Part shown: positions 35,104 through 44,937 of the stretch, one piece after another | Layout of the letters: each line of letters begins with the position of its first letter | Position numbering within the stretch: the first letter of the stretch is position 1 | NCBI GenBank assembly: GCA_029779845.1 | Contig: JAKOZT010000019.1 | Span: 1-56,682, forward strand | Source of the DNA: Pseudomonadota bacterium | GTDB lineage: Bacteria > Pseudomonadota > Gammaproteobacteria > Burkholderiales > Burkholderiaceae_C | DNA length: 56,682 nt | Reading direction: 5' to 3' | Made by a program: the position numbers and the translations under genes | The notes under the pieces: model-generated | What the model was told of the DNA's origin: nothing | Database searches by the model: none | The model's input: only the letters and a program-made list of their open reading frames with translations

Positions 35104-36813
35104 TCAGTCAAGACTGACTTCGGTGCGCACCGTGCCGGCCCGCTGCGCGCGCGCCGTCAGCGCGAGCCGCGTGCCCTTGGGCGCGCGCACGACCCATTCG
35201 GCGACGGCGCGATCCGCCGTCATCTCGCGGGCGGGCAGGAAGGCGATCTGCGACTGCTTGGGCGCATGGCCTTCGAGCTGCGGGCCTTCGATGCGCGGCT
35301 TGCCGGACACCAGCGCGATGGCCGGGTCGCCTTGCGGCAGCGCGATCTCGAACACCACGCCGCGCACCACCTTGCGCTGCAAGGCGCGCTGGCTGACGTA
35401 GGCCGGCAGCCAGCCGGCGTTGGCCACCGCCAGGCGCACGCGCCAGGTGTCGGGGCCGAGCGCGCGCACCTCGGTGCGCAGCAGCTCCAGCCGGGGCAGG
35501 CTCAGCGCCAGTTGCGTCATCCAGGCCGGAAAGCGTGCCGCCTCGCGTTCGCGCAGATGCGGCGGCGGGTTGCGCCAGAAGTTCATCTTGTCCCAGCCGC
35601 CGATCTCCACCGCGCCGAGCTGCGGGTGCATGAAGGGCTTCCACTCGACGTGCGCCTGGCCGCCGCATTGCTCGTCGCTCCACTTCAAGAGCTTCAGCTC
35701 GTCGTCCACCGGGTGCTCACGGAACCAGTCGATCCACTTGTAGCCCTGGATGTCGGCGGCCTGATTCGGCGACCAGATCTCCACCACCCAGAACAGCGCG
35801 CCCAGGTGCTCGTAGAGCCAGTCCTGCGTGCCGCCGATCACTTCCTTGGGGTGGTACTTGAACTCGTGCCAGATGCTCACCGCCGGGTAGCCGGTCAGCT
35901 CGCTGCCGAGCTGGCTGAAGCGCTGGTACGACCACAAATCCTCGGGAATCATGTCGTCGTCGCTGCAGGTGCCCATGGGCCGCAGGATCACGCCGCTGTG
36001 CGTGTGGTAGCTGATGCCGGCACCGATGTTCGGATGCTTCACGACGAAGTCGACCATCGCGCGCACCTCGGGCTCGCTGGTCGGGTAGGGCCCGGCGCCG
36101 AGCTGCTCGAACTCCTGGCGCCAGAAGGCCGGGAAGTTGCGGTTCAGGTCCAGGCCTTCGCGGTCGCGGTTCACCTTGACCGTCAGGCCGTCCCAGTTGG
36201 CCAGCGTGCCCTCGGGCATCAGCCGGTAATACTCGCCGCCGAACTCGCCGGGCTCGCGCGCGACCATCAGGCGCGGGTCGCGCTCGCACTTCTTGTAGGC
36301 GCCGTGCGGGTCGGGGATGCGCATCGTCAGGATGCGGCCGTCGCCGTCCACGTCTTCCATCGTCAGCCCGTCGACCGGCGCTTCGTCGAAGGGATAAGGC
36401 CGCGTCGACGAGCGGATGTGGCGCGGCCGCTCCGCCAGCGCCAGCTCGGCGCCGTCGGGGTTCAGGCGCGGGCAGAGATACAGCGCGCGCGTGTCGAGCA
36501 GATGGGTGATCTTCGCGTCGCTGCCGTAGCCGCTGACGAGCTGGTGCAGGTAGTACAGCACCGCGGTGCTGGCGGTCAGCTCGGCGGCGTGGATGTTGCC
36601 GTCGCACCAGAAGGCCGGCTTGTCGCCGGCCGCGCCGGTGGCCGTGTTGGTGACCGTCGCGACCCAGATGTCGCGCCCCTCGTGGCTCTTGCCGATGGAC
36701 TCGACGGCGACGAGGTTCGGGTGCGCGTCGGCATAGTCGAACAGCAATCGCGTCAGCGCGTCGTACTTGTAGAACGTGTCGAAGCGCGGCGTGGGCGTGG
36801 CGGGTTGCGTCAT
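35104..36813 (-). CDS. M14-family zinc carboxypeptidase
   Basis: 569 aa, no signal peptide. The N-terminal half is the M14 catalytic domain. Zinc ligands HxxE are seen in DGNIHAAELTAS (His75, Glu78) and the third His in GISYHTHSG. The substrate-binding region reads LNRNFPAFWRQE, and the catalytic Glu is in WVVEIWSP (about 340-350). The C-terminal 130 residues are a beta-rich domain (LLRTEVRALGPDTWRVRLAVANAGWLP) of the kind seen after M14 domains. The ATG at 36813 lies 13 bases after the amidotransferase stop; an in-frame ATG at 36846 would overlap that gene. It is the last gene of a four-gene operon (ogt, FAD reductase, class II amidotransferase, this). The peptide substrate is unknown. Confidence 0.88.
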   Translation of the reverse strand: MTQPATPTPRFDTFYKYDALTRLLFDYADAHPNLVAVESIGKSHEGRDIWVATVTNTATGAAGDKPAFWCDGNIHAAELTASTAVLYYLHQLVSGYGSDAKITHLLDTRALYLCPRLNPDGAELALAERPRHIRSSTRPYPFDEAPVDGLTMEDVDGDGRILTMRIPDPHGAYKKCERDPRLMVAREPGEFGGEYYRLMPEGTLANWDGLTVKVNRDREGLDLNRNFPAFWRQEFEQLGAGPYPTSEPEVRAMVDFVVKHPNIGAGISYHTHSGVILRPMGTCSDDDMIPEDLWSYQRFSQLGSELTGYPAVSIWHEFKYHPKEVIGGTQDWLYEHLGALFWVVEIWSPNQAADIQGYKWIDWFREHPVDDELKLLKWSDEQCGGQAHVEWKPFMHPQLGAVEIGGWDKMNFWRNPPPHLREREAARFPAWMTQLALSLPRLELLRTEVRALGPDTWRVRLAVANAGWLPAYVSQRALQRKVVRGVVFEIALPQGDPAIALVSGKPRIEGPQLEGHAPKQSQIAFLPAREMTADRAVAEWVVRAPKGTRLALTARAQRAGTVRTEVSLD

Positions 36814-36826
36814 GGGTTCGATGCAG

Positions 36827-37582
36827 TCAGAGGATGCGCGCGCCATCGCGGAACACCGCCAGCTCGCCGCTGGTCAGCGGCGTCCAGCGCTCGTCGGTGG
36901 TCAGCGGTTCGGTGACGATCACCGCGACGCGGTCGGAAGGCGTGGTGACGCTCGCGAAGTCGACCGACACATCCTCGTCGGCCAGCCGCGCGCTGCGGAA
37001 CGGGTGCTCGCGCACCAGCCAGTGCAGCTGCGTGGCGCAGTGCGTCCACAGCGCCTCGCCGTTGCCGAGCATGAAGTTGAAGCTGCCGTGCGCGGCGATG
37101 CCGGGTGCGAGTTCGCGCAGCGTGGCGCTCAGCTCCTCGACGCTGGGCAGGCTGGCGTGCGCCTTGGCGAGTTCCTGCATCAGCCAGCAGAAGGCGCGCT
37201 CGCTGTCGGTGTCGCCCACCGGACGGAAGCTCGCGTGCAGGCGCGGCGCGTAGCCCTTCAGGTCGCCGTTGTGCGCGAACACCCAGTGCCGCCCCCACAG
37301 CTCGCGCTGGAACGGGTGCGTGTTCTCCAGCGCCACGCGGCCCTGCGTGGCCTTGCGGATGTGCGCGATGACGACGCGGCTCTTGATCGGGTAGCGCCGC
37401 ACCATCTCGGCCACCGGCGAGTGGCGCGCGCTCGCCGCATCGACGAAGACCCGCGCGCCGCGGCCCTCGAAGAAGGCGATGCCGAAACCGTCCTTGTGCT
37501 CCTCGGCGCGGGTGGAAAAGCCGGTGAAGCTGAACACCACGTCGGTGGGCGTGTTGGCGTTCAGGCCGAGCAGCTGGCACAT
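36827..37582 (-). CDS. Class II glutamine amidotransferase (YafJ-type)
   Basis: 251 aa. The protein starts MCQLLGLNANTPTDVVFSF, so after Met removal Cys2 becomes the N-terminal nucleophile of Ntn glutamine amidotransferases. GFSTRAEEHKDGFGIAFFEG, VIAHIRKATQGRVALENTHPFQRELWGRHWVFAHNGDLKG and SFNFMLGNGEALW are the conserved glutaminase blocks. No synthase domain is attached, as for YafJ/GAT proteins that hydrolyse glutamine or gamma-glutamyl compounds. It begins 8 bases after the FAD reductase stop and ends 13 bases before the peptidase start. The acceptor of ammonia, if any, is unknown. Confidence 0.9.
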   Translation of the reverse strand: MCQLLGLNANTPTDVVFSFTGFSTRAEEHKDGFGIAFFEGRGARVFVDAASARHSPVAEMVRRYPIKSRVVIAHIRKATQGRVALENTHPFQRELWGRHWVFAHNGDLKGYAPRLHASFRPVGDTDSERAFCWLMQELAKAHASLPSVEELSATLRELAPGIAAHGSFNFMLGNGEALWTHCATQLHWLVREHPFRSARLADEDVSVDFASVTTPSDRVAVIVTEPLTTDERWTPLTSGELAVFRDGARIL

Positions 37583-37590
37583 GACTCGGT

Positions 37591-38793
37591 CTATTCGGTG
37601 AAGAGACGGTAGAAGCCCTTGGCCGTGAGCAGCTGGCCGGGGTTGCTGCTCTCGTCGAGCACGCCGGCGAGGCGCTGGCGCACGCGTGCACTGCGCGTGC
37701 CGCGCCACAGCACCAGGTCGGCCAGCCACGGATGGCGGTTGACCCAGTTGGCGCGCTCGTAGAGCGCGAAGCGCGGCTTCAGCGCGGCCAGGCGCGCTTC
37801 GTAGTCGGCGCGCACCGCCGCGTCGTCCCACCGCTGCACTTTTCCTTGCAGCACGGCTTCGGCGGCGAGCATGCCGGTCTCCAGCGCCTTGCCGATGCCC
37901 TCGCCGGTGAAGGCATAGGTGCTGCCCGCCGCCTCGCCGGTCACCAGCAGCCCGGGCCGCGACCAGCGCGCGCCGGCCAGCGAGGTGCGCAGCGGCGCGC
38001 CCTTGGGCGCCGCGAGCCACTGCCCGCCGGCCACCAACTCGCGCGCCGCCGGGTAGATGCGCGTGAAGGCGGCGAGCAGCGCGCGCAGGTTGACGTCGCG
38101 GGACGTGAACGCACCGACACCGACGTTGAAGACGCCGTTGCGGCACGGAAAGATCCAGCCGTAGCCAGGCGCGACGGCGCGGTGCCAGATCACTTCGAGC
38201 TGGTCGATCCGCGAGCGCATCGCCTCGTTGCGCAGGTAGCCGCGCAGCGCGACGCCGCTGGGCCGCTGGCGCAGCGCCATGCCGGTGGCGATCAAGGCCT
38301 GCGGCTGGCTGCCGCTGGCCAGCAGCAGCCAGCCGCAGCGGATGACGCGCTCATCTTCTCCGTTAGCGATGCGCGCGCCGACGACGGCGCCGTTCTCTTC
38401 GACCGGCGCGACGAAACGCACCGGCGCGAACAGCCGCGCACCGGCACGCAGCGCGCCGCGGCAGACGACCGCATCGAGTTCGCGGCGCGCCAGCACCGCC
38501 AGCGTGCCCGGCACGTCGACGCGGATGCCGCGCGGCGACACCAGGCCCACATGCGCGGCCGGCTGCGCGCAAGCCATCACTTCGTCGAGCACGCCCAGGC
38601 GCTTCAGCGCGCGGTGCGCATCGGGGATCAAGCCGTCGCCGCAGACCTTGTCGCGCGGGAATGCGTGCTGGTCGACCAGCGCCACCTCCAGCCCACCGCG
38701 CGCCAGCAGCGTGGCCGCCGCGCTGCCGGCCGGGCCGGCACCGACGACGAGCACGTCGCAGCGTTCGGGAAGCTGATCCAGAGGCAGGTTCAT
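37591..38793 (-). CDS. FAD-dependent geranylgeranyl-reductase-family oxidoreductase
   Basis: 400 aa. An N-terminal FAD Rossmann motif (DVLVVGAGPAGSAAATLLARGG, Gly-x-Gly-x-x-Gly) is followed by DKVCGDGLIPDAHRAL, the PxxKxCGxG(L) motif of the geranylgeranyl reductase/halogenase-like flavoproteins. VTGEAAGSTYAFTGEGIGKALETG is the second FAD motif with the family's GEGI. Members reduce isoprenoid double bonds or hydroxylate aromatics. Without pigment genes nearby the substrate cannot be told. In photosynthetic relatives BchP is a cousin, but this protein lies outside any bch cluster. It follows ogt by 31 bases. Confidence 0.85.
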   Translation of the reverse strand: MNLPLDQLPERCDVLVVGAGPAGSAAATLLARGGLEVALVDQHAFPRDKVCGDGLIPDAHRALKRLGVLDEVMACAQPAAHVGLVSPRGIRVDVPGTLAVLARRELDAVVCRGALRAGARLFAPVRFVAPVEENGAVVGARIANGEDERVIRCGWLLLASGSQPQALIATGMALRQRPSGVALRGYLRNEAMRSRIDQLEVIWHRAVAPGYGWIFPCRNGVFNVGVGAFTSRDVNLRALLAAFTRIYPAARELVAGGQWLAAPKGAPLRTSLAGARWSRPGLLVTGEAAGSTYAFTGEGIGKALETGMLAAEAVLQGKVQRWDDAAVRADYEARLAALKPRFALYERANWVNRHPWLADLVLWRGTRSARVRQRLAGVLDESSNPGQLLTAKGFYRLFTE

Positions 38794-38824
38794 GAGGAGG
38801 GGCCGCCGAATTCTAGGCAGCGCC

Positions 38825-39376
38825 TCAGAAAAGCTGGGGCTGGCCGCCGAAGCGCGCTCGCTCGATCTCCAGCAGCTTCAGCTTGGTGGCCACGCCGCCC
38901 GGCGCCGAGAAACCGCCGCTGGCGCCGCCGGCGGCCAGCACGCGGTGGCAGGGCACGATGATCGCGAACGGATTCGCGCCCAGCGCCTGGCCGACCGCGC
39001 GCGCCGCGCCCGGCTCGCCGAGAACCTCGGCCAGCTCGCCGTAGGTGCAGGTGTGGCCGGGGCCGATGCGGCGCGCGGCGTCGTAGACGCGCTGGTGGAA
39101 CTCGGGCACGCCGGCCATGTCGAGCGCGATGTCGTCCAGCGGCTGCGGCCGCCCCGCCAGCAGCGAGCGCAGCGCCGCAATCGCCGCCGCGATGGCCGGC
39201 GTCGGCGCGGCTTCGCTCGAATCGGGGTGGCGGCGGCGCAGGCTGGCCAGCGTGCGCGCACGATCCGCACCCGGCAGCATCAGGCCGCGCACGCCGGCCT
39301 CGCCCCAGACGATCGCGCAGTCGCCGAGCGGCGTCTCGAACCAGGCGTGCTGCGTGCGGCGGCCCATGCCCGGCAT
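38825..39376 (-). CDS. ogt: Methylated-DNA--[protein]-cysteine S-methyltransferase
   Basis: 183 aa. The C-terminal DNA-binding and acceptor domain has EFHQRVYDAARRIGPGHTCTYGELAEVLGEPGAARAVGQALGANP and the active site IIVPCHRVLAAGG with acceptor Cys143, followed by the GGFSAPGG loop. It removes alkyl groups from O6-methylguanine in a suicide reaction. The N-terminal part (THAWFETPLGDCAIVWG-like) is the ribonuclease-like domain of Ogt; the Ada regulatory domain is absent. The ATG at 39367 is an alternative start. It is the first gene of a minus-strand operon. Confidence 0.94.
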   Translation of the reverse strand: MPGMGRRTQHAWFETPLGDCAIVWGEAGVRGLMLPGADRARTLASLRRRHPDSSEAAPTPAIAAAIAALRSLLAGRPQPLDDIALDMAGVPEFHQRVYDAARRIGPGHTCTYGELAEVLGEPGAARAVGQALGANPFAIIVPCHRVLAAGGASGGFSAPGGVATKLKLLEIERARFGGQPQLF

Positions 39377-39458
39377 TGTGCGCGTTGACGGCGCTCAAGC
39401 CCCACGCCCCCACTCGGGGCGACGATGGGCTCAGTCAATCAACGAGAAAGGAAGCCCA

Positions 39459-39839
39459 ATGAGCTTGTTCCACGCCGTGGTCTGGGTCGATCACCAGAAA
39501 GCGCAGATCCTGCAGTTCGACGCCGAACACGTGCAGGCGCAGAAGATCAAGGCGCACACGCACCACACCGCGCAGCACGGCAGCGGCGTGCGCACCAGCC
39601 ACGAGTTCTTCGGCGAGGTGTGCGATGCGCTGGCCGGCATCACCGAGGTGCTGGTGACCGGCTCGCGCACGAACCTGGCCGACTTCAAGCACTACGCCGA
39701 CAAGCATCGCCCCGCGACCGCCAAGCAGATCGTCGGCTACGAGACGGTCGACCATCCGAGCGACGCGCAACTCGTTGCGCTCGCCCGCAAGTACTTCCTG
39801 AAGTACGACCGGATGGCCGGCACGCCAACGCCGATGTGA
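39459..39839 (+). CDS. Translational machinery family protein (eRF1/Pelota-like domain)
   Basis: 126 aa. MSLFHAVVWVDHQKAQILQFDAEHVQAQKI, then HEFFGEVCDALAGITEVLVTGSRTNLADFKHYADKHRP, then YETVDHPSDAQLVALARKYFLKYDRM. This is the small, widespread betaproteobacterial protein usually named translational machinery protein. Its alpha/beta fold resembles the central domain of release factor eRF1 and ribosome-rescue Pelota, with a VxGSRxxxxDFKxxxDKxxP pattern like host-attachment proteins. A direct role in translation is not established. AAGGAAG about 6 bases before the ATG supports the start. An intrinsic terminator follows 8 bases after the stop. Confidence 0.82.
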   Translation: MSLFHAVVWVDHQKAQILQFDAEHVQAQKIKAHTHHTAQHGSGVRTSHEFFGEVCDALAGITEVLVTGSRTNLADFKHYADKHRPATAKQIVGYETVDHPSDAQLVALARKYFLKYDRMAGTPTPM

Positions 39840-39847
39840 GCTTGACT

Positions 39848-39874
39848 CCGTTCGGGCTCAGGGCGAACGGTTTT
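39848..39874 (+). terminator. Intrinsic terminator after the translational-machinery gene
   Basis: CCGTTCG (39848-39854) pairs with CGAACGG (39864-39870) over a 9-base loop and is followed directly by TTTT. The T-run overlaps the stop codon of the convergent glcB gene. It is the clearest Rho-independent terminator in the window. Confidence 0.7.
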
Positions 39875-42065
39875 ACGACCCCTTCACCACCAACCGGGCC
39901 GCATGCAACAGCGGCTCGGTATACCCGCTGGGCTGCTGCTTGCCCTTGAAGACGAGGTCCAGCGCAGCCTGGTAGGCGCGGCTGGTTTTCCAGTTCCCCG
40001 CCATCGGCTGGTAGAGCGGGTCGCCGGCGTTCTGCTGGTCCACCACCTTGGCCATGCGGCGGAAGGTCGATTCGACCTGCGCCTTGGTCACCACGCCGTG
40101 CTCCAGCCAGTTGGCGATGTGCTGGCTGCTGATGCGCAGCGTGGCGCGGTCTTCCATCAGGCCGACGTCGTGGATGTCGGGCACCTTGGAGCAGCCCACG
40201 CCCTGGTCGACCCAGCGCACCACGTAGCCGAGGATGCCCTGGACGTTGTTGTCCAGCTCCTGCTGGCGCTGCTCGTCGCTCCAGTTCGCCTTCTTCACCG
40301 CCGGCACGGTCAGCAGGCCGGCGAGCAGCGTCTCGCGCTCGGCGTCCGCGTCGACCTTCTCCAGCTCCTTCTGCACCTTGAACACGTCGACCTGGTGGTA
40401 GTGCAGCGCGTGCAGCGTCGCCGCCGTCGGGCTCGGCACCCAGGCGGTGTTGGCGCCGGCGCGCGGGTGCACGATCTTCTGCTCCAGCATCGCCTTCATC
40501 AGGTCGGGCATGGCCCACATGCCCTTGCCGATCTGCGCCTTGCCGCGCAGCCCGCAGGCCAGGCCCACCAGCACGTTGTTGCGCTCGTAGGCCTGGATCC
40601 AGGCGCTGGACTTCATGTCGCCCTTGCGCAGCATCGGCCCGGCCAGCATCGCGGTGTGCATCTCGTCGCCGGTGCGGTCCAGGAAGCCGGTGTTGATGAA
40701 GGCCACGCGCGAGGCCGCCGCGGCGATGCAGGCCTTCAGGTTGACGCTGGTGCGGCGCTCCTCGTCCATGATGCCGAGCTTCACCGTGCTGTCCGGCAGG
40801 CCGAGCAGCTTCTCGACGCGGCCGAACAGCTCGGCGGCGAAGGCCACTTCTTCGGGTCCGTGCATCTTCGGCTTGACGATGTAGACCGAGCCGCTGCGCG
40901 AGTTGGAGATGCCGCCCTTGCCGCGGCCTTGCAGGTCGTGCAGCGCGATCGTGGTGGTGATCACCGCGTCCATGATCCCCTCGGGGATCTCGCGGCGATC
41001 CTCGCCCCACAGGATCGCCGGGTTCGTCATCAGGTGGCCGACGTTGCGCACGAACAGCAGCGAGCGGCCGTGCAGCAGCACGTCCTCGCCGCGCGGGCCG
41101 GTGTAGCGGCGGTCCGGGTTCAGGCCGCGCGTGAAGCTCTTGCCGCCCTTGCTGACTTCTTCGGTGAGCGTGCCCTGGATGATGCCCAGCCAGTTGCCGT
41201 AGGCGAGCACCTTGTCTTCCGCGTCGACCACCGCGACCGAATCCTCCAGGTCGAGGATGGTCGACAGCGCGGCTTCGAGCACGAGGTCGGCCACGCCCGC
41301 CGGGTCGGTGGCGCCGATCGCGTGGCTCTTGTCGATGCGGATGTCCAGGTGCAGGCCGTGGTGCGACAGCAGCACAGCCGAAGGCGCGTCCGCCTCGCCC
41401 TGGAAGCCGACGAACTGCGCCGGGTTCTTCAGGCCGACGCTCTTGCCGTTCTTCAGCGTGACGAGCAGGTTGTTGTCGACCACGCGGTAGGCGGTGGAGG
41501 CTATGTGCGAGCCCGTCTTGAGCGGCACGCAGCGGTCCAGCACGTAGCGCGCGTACTCGATCACCTTGGCGCCGCGCTTCGGGTTGTAGCCGCGGCCCTT
41601 CTCGCAGCCGTCGGCCTCGCTCAGCACGTCGGTGCCGTACAGCGCGTCGTACAGCGAGCCCCAGCGCGCGTTGGCGGCGTTCAGCGCATAGCGCGCGTTG
41701 GTGATCGGCACGACGAGCTGCGGGCCGGCCTGCAGGGCGAGCTCGGCGTCGACGTTCTTCGTGGTCGCCTTGACCTTCTTGGGCTCGGGCACCAGGTAGC
41801 CGATCTGCTCCAGGAACTTGCGATACGCCTTCGGCTTGGCGATCGGGCCGGGGTTGGCGCGGTGCCATTGGTCGAGTTCGCTCTGCAGGCGATCACGCTC
41901 GGCCAGCAGCGCGGCGTTCTTCGGCGCGAGGTCGGCGACGATCGCATCGAAGCCGGCCCAGAAGGCCTCGCTCGCGATGCCGGTGCCGGGCAGCACGCGG
42001 TCTTCGATGAAGCGGTACAGCGGGGTGGCGACGTGCAGGCGGCGGCAGGGGGTGCGATCGGTCAT
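39873..42065 (-). CDS. glcB: Malate synthase G
   Basis: 730 aa, the length of the monomeric malate synthase G form, which condenses glyoxylate and acetyl-CoA to malate in the glyoxylate cycle and glycolate use. [46 protein letters not shown] [17 protein letters not shown] (catalytic region), [47 protein letters not shown] with the catalytic Arg/Glu, [25 protein letters not shown] and [12 protein letters not shown] are all typical. It is divergent from a LysR gene across 117 bases and probably regulated by it. Confidence 0.97.
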   Translation of the reverse strand: MTDRTPCRRLHVATPLYRFIEDRVLPGTGIASEAFWAGFDAIVADLAPKNAALLAERDRLQSELDQWHRANPGPIAKPKAYRKFLEQIGYLVPEPKKVKATTKNVDAELALQAGPQLVVPITNARYALNAANARWGSLYDALYGTDVLSEADGCEKGRGYNPKRGAKVIEYARYVLDRCVPLKTGSHIASTAYRVVDNNLLVTLKNGKSVGLKNPAQFVGFQGEADAPSAVLLSHHGLHLDIRIDKSHAIGATDPAGVADLVLEAALSTILDLEDSVAVVDAEDKVLAYGNWLGIIQGTLTEEVSKGGKSFTRGLNPDRRYTGPRGEDVLLHGRSLLFVRNVGHLMTNPAILWGEDRREIPEGIMDAVITTTIALHDLQGRGKGGISNSRSGSVYIVKPKMHGPEEVAFAAELFGRVEKLLGLPDSTVKLGIMDEERRTSVNLKACIAAAASRVAFINTGFLDRTGDEMHTAMLAGPMLRKGDMKSSAWIQAYERNNVLVGLACGLRGKAQIGKGMWAMPDLMKAMLEQKIVHPRAGANTAWVPSPTAATLHALHYHQVDVFKVQKELEKVDADAERETLLAGLLTVPAVKKANWSDEQRQQELDNNVQGILGYVVRWVDQGVGCSKVPDIHDVGLMEDRATLRISSQHIANWLEHGVVTKAQVESTFRRMAKVVDQQNAGDPLYQPMAGNWKTSRAYQAALDLVFKGKQQPSGYTEPLLHAARLVVKGS

Positions 42066-42168
42066 GGCGGTCCTCGAAGCTCGGGCTATCCCGCGAATCT
42101 ATTGGACACCCCGGCGAACATTAATAGCGCCAAAAGTCTTGGATTTGTGACGCCAACGCATGAATCGC

Positions 42169-42174
42169 GATAAT
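42169..42174 (+). promoter_or_regulatory. Possible -10 box of the LysR gene (GATAAT)
   Basis: GATAAT ends 8 bases before the ATG at 42183, so the transcript would have almost no leader. It lies in the AT-richer glcB/LysR spacer, where LysR-type binding sites are expected, but I cannot fix an inverted-repeat T-N11-A site. Confidence 0.35.
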
Positions 42175-42182
42175 CGCCGCTC

Positions 42183-43085
42183 ATGGCCCGCTTGAAGCAG
42201 ATCGAATCCTTCGCCGCGGTGGCGGCGCGCGGCAGCCTGACGGCGGCCGCCAACGCCGAGGGCGTGGCGCCGGCGGTGATCGGCCGGCGCATCGACGCGC
42301 TGGAAGCGCGCCTGGGCGTCAAGCTGCTGGTGCGCACCACGCGGCGCATCTCGCTGACCCACGAAGGCAGCGCCTTCCTGGAAGACTGCCAGCGCCTGCT
42401 GGCCGACCTCGCCAACGCCGAGGCCAGCGTCAGCGCCGGCGGCGTGAAGGCCAGCGGCTACCTGCGCGTCACCGCGCCGGCCGGTTTCGGGCGGCGCCAC
42501 GTGGCGCCGCTGGTGCCGCGCTTCATCGCCCAGCACCCCGACGTGAATGTGTCGCTGAACCTGAGCGACCGCGTGGTCGACATCGTCAACGAGAGCTACG
42601 ACTGCGCGGTGCGCGTGGGCGACCTGCCCGACTCCAGCCTGATCAGCGTGCGCATGGCCGACAACCGCCGCCTGTGCGTGGCGACGCCGGCCTACCTGAA
42701 GCGCGCGGGCGTTCCCAAGCACCCGAGCGAGCTGCTGCGCCATGAATGCCTGACGCTCAGCTCCGACGCCAGCCAGACGCGCGGCTGGGCCTTCGTGGTG
42801 GACGGCGCGGTGACGCACCTGCGCCCGAGCGGCCGGCTCGATTGCAGCGACGGCCAGGTGCTGCACGACTGGTGCGTGGCGGGGCTGGGCATCGCGTGGC
42901 GCTCGACCTGGGAGGTGGAGCAGGAGATCGCCAGCGGCGCGCTGGTGACGGTGCTGGACGAATTCGCCGCGCCGCCGAACGGCATCTACGCGGTGTTCCC
43001 GCACGCCAAGCACCTGCCGCTGCGGGTGCGCCTGTGGATCGACTTCCTCAAGCACACCTACGGCGACCCAGCGTACTGGCGCTGA
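42183..43085 (+). CDS. LysR-family transcriptional regulator
   Basis: 300 aa. An N-terminal winged helix-turn-helix (MARLKQIESFAAVAARGSLTAAANAEGVAPAVIGRRIDALEARLGVKLLVRTTRRISLTHEG, 1-62) is followed by the periplasmic-binding-like effector domain. That domain has the CrgA/DsdC-like blocks GYLRVTAPAGFGRRHVAPLVPRFIAQHPDVNVSLNLSDRVVDIVNESYDCAVRVGDLPDSSLI, typical of the large group close to aromatic and metabolic regulators in Burkholderiales. The effector is unknown. Divergent placement next to glcB suggests it controls malate synthase as well as itself. It is convergent with the PsiF gene. Confidence 0.92.
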   Translation: MARLKQIESFAAVAARGSLTAAANAEGVAPAVIGRRIDALEARLGVKLLVRTTRRISLTHEGSAFLEDCQRLLADLANAEASVSAGGVKASGYLRVTAPAGFGRRHVAPLVPRFIAQHPDVNVSLNLSDRVVDIVNESYDCAVRVGDLPDSSLISVRMADNRRLCVATPAYLKRAGVPKHPSELLRHECLTLSSDASQTRGWAFVVDGAVTHLRPSGRLDCSDGQVLHDWCVAGLGIAWRSTWEVEQEIASGALVTVLDEFAAPPNGIYAVFPHAKHLPLRVRLWIDFLKHTYGDPAYWR

Positions 43086-43102
43086 GCCGCCGGGGTGTCA
43101 CA

Positions 43103-43390
43103 TCACTTGCTCAGGCATTCCTTCATGAACGCCTTGCGCTCGTCGCCCTTCTTGCCGGTGGCGTCCTTGTTGCAGGTTTTCATCTTGTCCTGCTGGCTCT
43201 GCTTCTTGGCCGACAGGCAGCTCTTCATGAAGGTCTTGCGCTCGGCGCCCTTCTTGTCGCCGGCCTCCTGGTTGCAGGTGACCATGCGGTTCTGCTGCGC
43301 GGTCGGCGCCTTGGCGGGGGCGCTGGCGGCTTGCGCCAGCACGGCGAACGGGAAGACGGCGAGCGCCGCGACGGTGATCAGCTTCTTCAT
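43103..43390 (-). CDS. PsiF-repeat protein
   Basis: 95 aa. The signal peptide MKKLITVAALAVFPFAVLAQA (cleavage near 21) exports it to the periplasm. Two PsiF repeats follow: RMVTCNQEAGDKKGAERKTFMKSCLS and KMKTCNKDATGKKGDERKAFMKECLS. Each has the pattern (M)xxCNxxA-x-x-K-x-G-x-x-RKxFMxxCL, with paired cysteines that may form a disulfide. PsiF is a phosphate-starvation-inducible protein in Escherichia coli, with unknown biochemical role. No Pho box is recognised here. It stands alone. Confidence 0.9.
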   Translation of the reverse strand: MKKLITVAALAVFPFAVLAQAASAPAKAPTAQQNRMVTCNQEAGDKKGAERKTFMKSCLSAKKQSQQDKMKTCNKDATGKKGDERKAFMKECLSK

Positions 43391-43512
43391 GTGGTTTCTC
43401 TCCTGTGCTGAGGGGCAATGATGCCGCTGCGGATTGAAGCACCGCGCCTCGCCGCCGGCAATGGAAGGAACGCACCGCCGCGTCGCGCGGACGACACGCG
43501 GCCGCGACGGAT

Positions 43513-44853
43513 TCAGAGAATCCGGCGCGGATGGGCCAGCGCCTCGTGCGCGGCGTGCAGCCGCCGCACCAGCACGCGGATGAAGCCTTCGTCGAAGCGG
43601 TGCCGGCAGCCCGGGCTGAGCTGCGCCAGCGTCGCGGGCGAGAACGAGATCGTCGTCGCGGTCTCGGTGACGATCACGTCGGTGCCGTGGCGGCGCAGCT
43701 CCGCGCTGGGCGCGAGGTAGGCCATCTCGCCGACGCTGGTGCCCGCGCCGAGCTGCGCGACGCGCTCGCCGTCGCGGAACACCTCCAGCTCGCCCTTGGC
43801 GATGATGTGGAAGTCGCTGCCCTCCTCGCCGCGCCGGTACAGGGCGTGGCCGAAGTCGAAGCGCTGCCATTTCGCGCGGTGCACCACCTCCCACAGCTCG
43901 ACGTCGCCGAAGCTGGCGAAGAAGTCCAGCGAGCGCAGCAGCGTGAAGCGCTCCGAGTCGAGCACGCCCTGCAATTGTCCGCGCGGCACGTGCTGCTGAG
44001 CGATCAGCGCCGACAGCGCCTGCGCGAACTCGTCCCAGCCGCGGTAGCGATGGTCCGCATCCTTGGCCAGCGCACGCTGGATCACCGCGTCGACCGTCGC
44101 CGAGACGCCGTCGCGCAGCCGCGTCAGCGGCGGCGGGCTCTGGTGGTAGATCTGGTGCATCAGCGCCGACTGCACCTGCGCGTCGAACGGCGGGCGCCCG
44201 GCGATCAGGTGGTAGAGCACCGCGCCGAGCGAGTAGATGTCGGCGCGCGCATCGAGCGCCGCGCCGTCGAGCTGCTCGGGCGACATGTAGGCCAGCGAGC
44301 CGACGCGGTAGACCTGCGTCACGTCCGACGCGAGGTTGAGCACGCTGCCGAAGTCGCTCACCTTCACGTCGGTGATCGAGCCGTTGACCAGCGTCACCAG
44401 CAGGTTGGCCGGCTTGACGTCGCGGTGGATCAGGCCCTGCCGGTAGACGTAGCCCAGCGCCATCGCGCACTTGAAGCCCAGTTCGACGATCAGCTCCAGC
44501 GGCAGCAGCTGGTCGGCGCGGCAGTAGGGGCGCAGCGTGTTGCCGGGCACGTACTCCATCACCAGGTAGGGTTCGGCCGGGTCGGGCACGGCGTCGAAGA
44601 TCTGCACCACGTTGGGGTGCTTCAGGCGCCCGACCAGCGCCGCCTCGGCGGCGAAGAAGCGCTCGAAGAAGCGCGCGTCCTGCGTGTCGCCGAGCGCGGC
44701 GGGGCGCACGCGCTTGATCGCCACGTCCATGTCCTGGAAGTCGTCGTGGCAGAGGAAGACTTCGCTGGTGGCACCCTCGCCGAGCTTCTTCAGCACGCGG
44801 TACTTGCCGATCAACAGCGGCAGGTCGGGCGAAATGGCGGCGGGCGAGGTCAT
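43513..44853 (-). CDS. Ser/Thr protein kinase with C-terminal cyclic-nucleotide-binding domain
   Basis: 446 aa. The Hanks-type kinase domain (about 14-275) has the glycine loop [10 protein letters not shown], Lys47 in DVAIKRV, the catalytic loop [13 protein letters not shown] in VSDFGSVLN and the APE-region equivalent [25 protein letters not shown]. Residues about 310-440 form a CAP/cNMP-binding domain ([62 protein letters not shown]). No membrane helix is present, so it is a cytoplasmic kinase that may be controlled by cyclic nucleotides or other ligands. The ATG at 44880 is an alternative start. It is divergent from argS, with the two starts about 97 bases apart. Confidence 0.92.
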   Translation of the reverse strand: MTSPAAISPDLPLLIGKYRVLKKLGEGATSEVFLCHDDFQDMDVAIKRVRPAALGDTQDARFFERFFAAEAALVGRLKHPNVVQIFDAVPDPAEPYLVMEYVPGNTLRPYCRADQLLPLELIVELGFKCAMALGYVYRQGLIHRDVKPANLLVTLVNGSITDVKVSDFGSVLNLASDVTQVYRVGSLAYMSPEQLDGAALDARADIYSLGAVLYHLIAGRPPFDAQVQSALMHQIYHQSPPPLTRLRDGVSATVDAVIQRALAKDADHRYRGWDEFAQALSALIAQQHVPRGQLQGVLDSERFTLLRSLDFFASFGDVELWEVVHRAKWQRFDFGHALYRRGEEGSDFHIIAKGELEVFRDGERVAQLGAGTSVGEMAYLAPSAELRRHGTDVIVTETATTISFSPATLAQLSPGCRHRFDEGFIRVLVRRLHAAHEALAHPRRIL

Positions 44854-44937
44854 GGCGGGCAGGGGCCGGAGCCCGGCCATGATTCCACAGACCGCCGCCG
44901 CCGACAGCCTCGAACAGGCGTCCGAATCGGGGCCAAA

